A stretch of 25,411 nucleotides of DNA from an uncultured Clostridium sp. (GTDB lineage: Bacteria > Bacillota > Clostridia > Lachnospirales > Lachnospiraceae): NCBI GenBank assembly GCA_900551135.1, contig URUX01000013.1, positions 1 to 25,411 of the forward strand, written 5' to 3'. Positions 23,267 through 25,411 of the stretch are shown here, one piece after another. A program made the position numbers and the translations under genes. The notes under the pieces were generated by a model, which searched no databases, was not told where the DNA came from, and was given only the letters and a program-made list of their open reading frames with translations. Within the stretch, counting starts at the first letter, position 1. The number at the start of each line of letters is the position of its first letter.

Positions 23267-24127
23267 TTACTGCACAATCTCAGACAGGCTTTTCTTAATC
23301 TGTATTGCCACATCCGGTTTATTCATGGAATATACATGGATTCCATTGACTCCGTTGGCGATTAAGTCAATAATCTGTTCTGTGGCATAGGCAATTCCTG
23401 CCTGCTTCATGGCTGCCGGATTATCTCCAAACCGGTCTACAATGGCTTTAAATCTTTCCGGAAGATAAGTGCCGGACATTTTGCAGATACGGTTAATCTG
23501 TTTGGCATTGGTTACCGGCATGATCCCGGCAATCACCGGAATACGGATTCCTTTTTCCCGAATCCGGTATAAAAAGTTATATAAAATATTGTTATCAAAA
23601 AACATCTGGGTAGTAAGAAAATCGCATCCTGCATCTGCTTTTTCTTTCAGATGGAGAATATCTTCTGCTTTATTGGATGATTCTACATGTCCTTCCGGAT
23701 AACAGGCAGCGCCGATACAGAAATCCCCGGCCTGTTTGATATCCTCAATCAGTTCTGATGCATACTGGTAATCGTGTACCAGAGTCCCTCCTTCCGGTAT
23801 ATCTCCCCTTAAAGCCAGAATATTTTCAATCTGGTTTTCTTTTAATTCTTCCAGGATTTTTCTCACGCTGTCTCTGGTGGATGAAACGCAGGTCAGATGA
23901 GCCAAAGGTGTCACATTTCCCTTATTTTTAATTGTAGATGCAATCTGAACCGTATACTGGCTGGTTCCGCCTCCGGCTCCGTAGGTAACGCTCATAAATG
24001 ATGGCCCTGTCTGAGCAATTTTCAGTGCTGCCGCCTCTACAGATTCATAATTATCCGCCGTTTTAGGCGGGAATACCTCAAAGGACAGAGTTGGTTTTCC
24101 CTCTGCCAGGATGTCTCGTATTTTCAT
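23267..24127 (-). CDS. metF: 5,10-methylenetetrahydrofolate reductase
   Basis: FAD-containing TIM-barrel enzyme that reduces methylene-THF to 5-methyl-THF, the substrate of MetH. It is 286 residues, typical of the bacterial form without a regulatory domain. Visible marks: LSFEVFPPKT near the N-terminus (E in SFEVFPPK is the catalytic acid), SVTYGAGGG, LAHLTCVSSTRD, ILALRGDIPEGG, CYPEGHVESSN and FLTTQMFFDN. ATG 24125-24127 is chosen over the in-frame ATG at 24163 because AGGAGG stands seven bases before it. It is the first gene of metF-activation-metH, with a promoter at 24242-24270 and a structured leader. In acetogens the same enzyme also serves the Wood-Ljungdahl pathway. Confidence 0.96.
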   Translation of the reverse strand: MKIRDILAEGKPTLSFEVFPPKTADNYESVEAAALKIAQTGPSFMSVTYGAGGGTSQYTVQIASTIKNKGNVTPLAHLTCVSSTRDSVRKILEELKENQIENILALRGDIPEGGTLVHDYQYASELIEDIKQAGDFCIGAACYPEGHVESSNKAEDILHLKEKADAGCDFLTTQMFFDNNILYNFLYRIREKGIRIPVIAGIMPVTNAKQINRICKMSGTYLPERFKAIVDRFGDNPAAMKQAGIAYATEQIIDLIANGVNGIHVYSMNKPDVAIQIKKSLSEIVQ

Positions 24128-24193
24128 ATAATTTCCTCCTTTGCAGGCAGCCAAGGCCGCCATCCTTCCCTTACAGCAATGTTCTTTTACAGC

Positions 24194-24230
24194 AAATGCC
24201 CGCCCTGTCTCCCAGACAAAGCAGGCATTT
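24194..24230 (-). promoter_or_regulatory. Structured 5' leader hairpin upstream of metF
   Basis: Minus-strand arms 24230-24214 and 24210-24194 can pair over 17 bases with G-U wobbles (AAATGCC with GGCATTT at the base, TGTCT with AGACA near a GGG loop). On the plus strand the same arms would pair poorly, so the fold belongs to the minus-strand RNA. No U-run follows on the minus strand, so it is not a plain terminator. No S-box or cobalamin-riboswitch core is visible. Confidence 0.5.
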
Positions 24231-24241
24231 TTATATGCAAT

Positions 24242-24270
24242 ACTATAGCATAACCGATTTTAAATTTCAA
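24242..24270 (-). promoter_or_regulatory. Promoter of the metF operon
   Basis: -35 TTGAAA (24270-24265), 17-base spacer, -10 TATAGT (24247-24242), on the minus strand. It overlaps the stop codon of the upstream carboxypeptidase gene. Transcription would start near 24235, giving a leader of about 108 bases. Confidence 0.65.
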
Positions 24271-25411
24271 TCGCCGATTTCATAGAGTGCGGAGTATTTT
24301 TCCTTTAAATAGCGCACGTAATACTGGGGATTAAAATCCTCTCCTGTCGTATCTTTTAAAATCTGACGGCTGGTTTTTAACTTACCATACTGATGAATGT
24401 GCTCTCTCAGATATTCACGGATTACCCCGATTTTCCCTTCTCTCAAAAGGCCTTCAAAGTCCATAATTTCTTTCATATGGTAGTAAAGCTGGGCACCAAA
24501 TGCACTTCCCAGGGCATAAGATGGAAAATATCCAAAAGAACCCTGAGACCAGTGAATGTCCTGAAGAACGCCTTCTGTATCCGTTTTCGGGCGCACTCCC
24601 AGATACTCTTCGTACTTATCTGCCCAGATTTCCGGCAGGTTCTCTACGTCCAGGTCTCCTTCTATCAGCATTTTTTCAATCTCATAGCGGATCAGGATAT
24701 GGAGACTGTAAGTCAGTTCATCTGCTTCCGTACGAATAAAGTCCGGACATACCTGGTTGATGGCTGCTACAAATTGATCCAGTTCAATCTGTTGAAAGGG
24801 AACCGGAAAGATTTCCTGAAGCTTACCATAGACAGGAACCCAGAAATCCCTGCTTCTTCCGATAATGTTTTCAAAAAAACGGGACTGGGACTCATGCATT
24901 CCCATAGAAGCCCCCTGTCCCACTAAGGTCTGGGTCAAATCATCCCGGATACCCATTTCATAAATGGCATGTCCGGCTTCATGAATAACCGAAAAGATCG
25001 AACTGTCTACATGTTCGTTATAACTGGTCGTAATTCGCACATCCTTATTGTGCAGATTGGTTGTAAAGGGATGGGCGCTGACTGCCAGCACACCCTTTTC
25101 AAAATCAAACCCTATATACTCTGCCAGAAATCTTCCCAGCTGTTCCTGTTTTTCTTCTGAAAAATCTCCTATTAAAAAATCTCCCGGAATCTGGCGGCTG
25201 CTTTCTGTAACCTTCTTTAAAAACGGAACAATCTCTTCCTTTAATGTTTCAAAAAACTCATCCAGTTCCTTTGTGGTAAAGTCTTTTTCATAATCCTGAA
25301 GAAGAGCGTCGTATTTGCTCTGGCCCTCCTTCGCCCGATAACCTGCAAACTTTTTCTGGTATTCCACCACCTGTTTCAGCACTGGGGCAAAGCTGGCAAA
25401 ATCATTGTTCT
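24267..25411 (-). CDS. Carboxypeptidase Taq, M32 family, 5' end outside window
   Basis: Zinc carboxypeptidase that trims C-terminal residues from peptides in the cytoplasm. All five M32 signatures are present: DVRITT (DxRxT), HEAGH with the zinc histidines, HESQS with the third zinc ligand, IRTEAD (IRxxAD) and GVLQDIHW (GxxQDxHW). About 381 residues are visible of the usual 500. The reading frame is open to the window edge, beginning NNDFASFAPVLKQVVEY, a typical internal M32 stretch, so a start at 25382 (GTG) is not credible. Its stop overlaps the metF promoter. The start, promoter and first quarter of the protein are unseen. Confidence 0.95.
   Translation of the reverse strand, partial: NNDFASFAPVLKQVVEYQKKFAGYRAKEGQSKYDALLQDYEKDFTTKELDEFFETLKEEIVPFLKKVTESSRQIPGDFLIGDFSEEKQEQLGRFLAEYIGFDFEKGVLAVSAHPFTTNLHNKDVRITTSYNEHVDSSIFSVIHEAGHAIYEMGIRDDLTQTLVGQGASMGMHESQSRFFENIIGRSRDFWVPVYGKLQEIFPVPFQQIELDQFVAAINQVCPDFIRTEADELTYSLHILIRYEIEKMLIEGDLDVENLPEIWADKYEEYLGVRPKTDTEGVLQDIHWSQGSFGYFPSYALGSAFGAQLYYHMKEIMDFEGLLREGKIGVIREYLREHIHQYGKLKTSRQILKDTTGEDFNPQYYVRYLKEKYSALYEIGD

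Noticed and set aside
24194..24230. Plus-strand terminator, because T5 follows on that strand
   Set aside because: There is no plus-strand gene upstream, and the arms pair well only on the minus strand through G-U pairs.
24128..24235. Cobalamin or SAM riboswitch ahead of metF
   Set aside because: The conserved cores of these classes were not found in the leader.

Overview
The window looks like chromosomal DNA of an anaerobic, gut-type Clostridia, most likely a Lachnospiraceae member (Blautia/Clostridium-like). The reasons are strong AGGAGG ribosome binding sites, the gene content (a GGGtGRT/NifU-like pair, a split B12-dependent methionine synthase, and hemB-hemL without the rest of the haem genes) and moderate base composition. 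I cannot fix the genus from sequence alone. No tRNA, rRNA, CRISPR array or intact transposase gene was seen.

Layout. 1-564 is the first 188 residues of a cell-wall amidase (minus strand). 736-3610 holds a PatB/MalY-type C-S lyase with an apparent N-terminal frameshift and, upstream of it, an NSS-family sodium-dependent transporter. Both face away from an XRE regulator (3611-4327), and the intergenic region between transporter and regulator carries a 31-bp-spaced direct repeat that looks like an operator. About 4325-5400 is a decayed prophage fragment: a GP20 scaffold pseudogene, a shortened YjcQ-like gene, a 60-residue unknown gene and clustered short repeats. 5447-7202 encodes the poorly understood GGGtGRT protein and its NifU/IscU-like partner. 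7479-10737 carries a membrane-anchored phospholipase D-like protein, a NYN-LOTUS protein (minus) and endonuclease IV. 10748-14249 is a heterodimeric ABC exporter with one degenerate ATP site. 14412-15227 is a YihY/BrkB membrane protein ending at a strong bidirectional terminator. 15344-17613 is hemB-hemL, overlapping by one base.

17665-24127 reads as one long minus-strand unit from a promoter at 24242-24270: metF, a stand-alone methionine synthase reactivation domain, metH lacking that domain, an MBOAT/AlgI O-acyltransferase (frameshifted) and an AlgX/AlgJ-like protein lacking its N-terminus. The window ends inside an M32 carboxypeptidase.

How the genes work together: MetF makes 5-methyl-THF, MetH moves the methyl group to homocysteine through cobalamin, and the separate activation protein probably reactivates MetH. 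HemL and HemB make the tetrapyrrole precursors needed for corrinoid or sirohaem. The NSS transporter, PatB and XRE regulator look like a regulated amino-acid uptake and desulfuration module. Two housekeeping-type genes carry apparent one-base losses at short homopolymers, so either assembly error or genuine decay must be considered.
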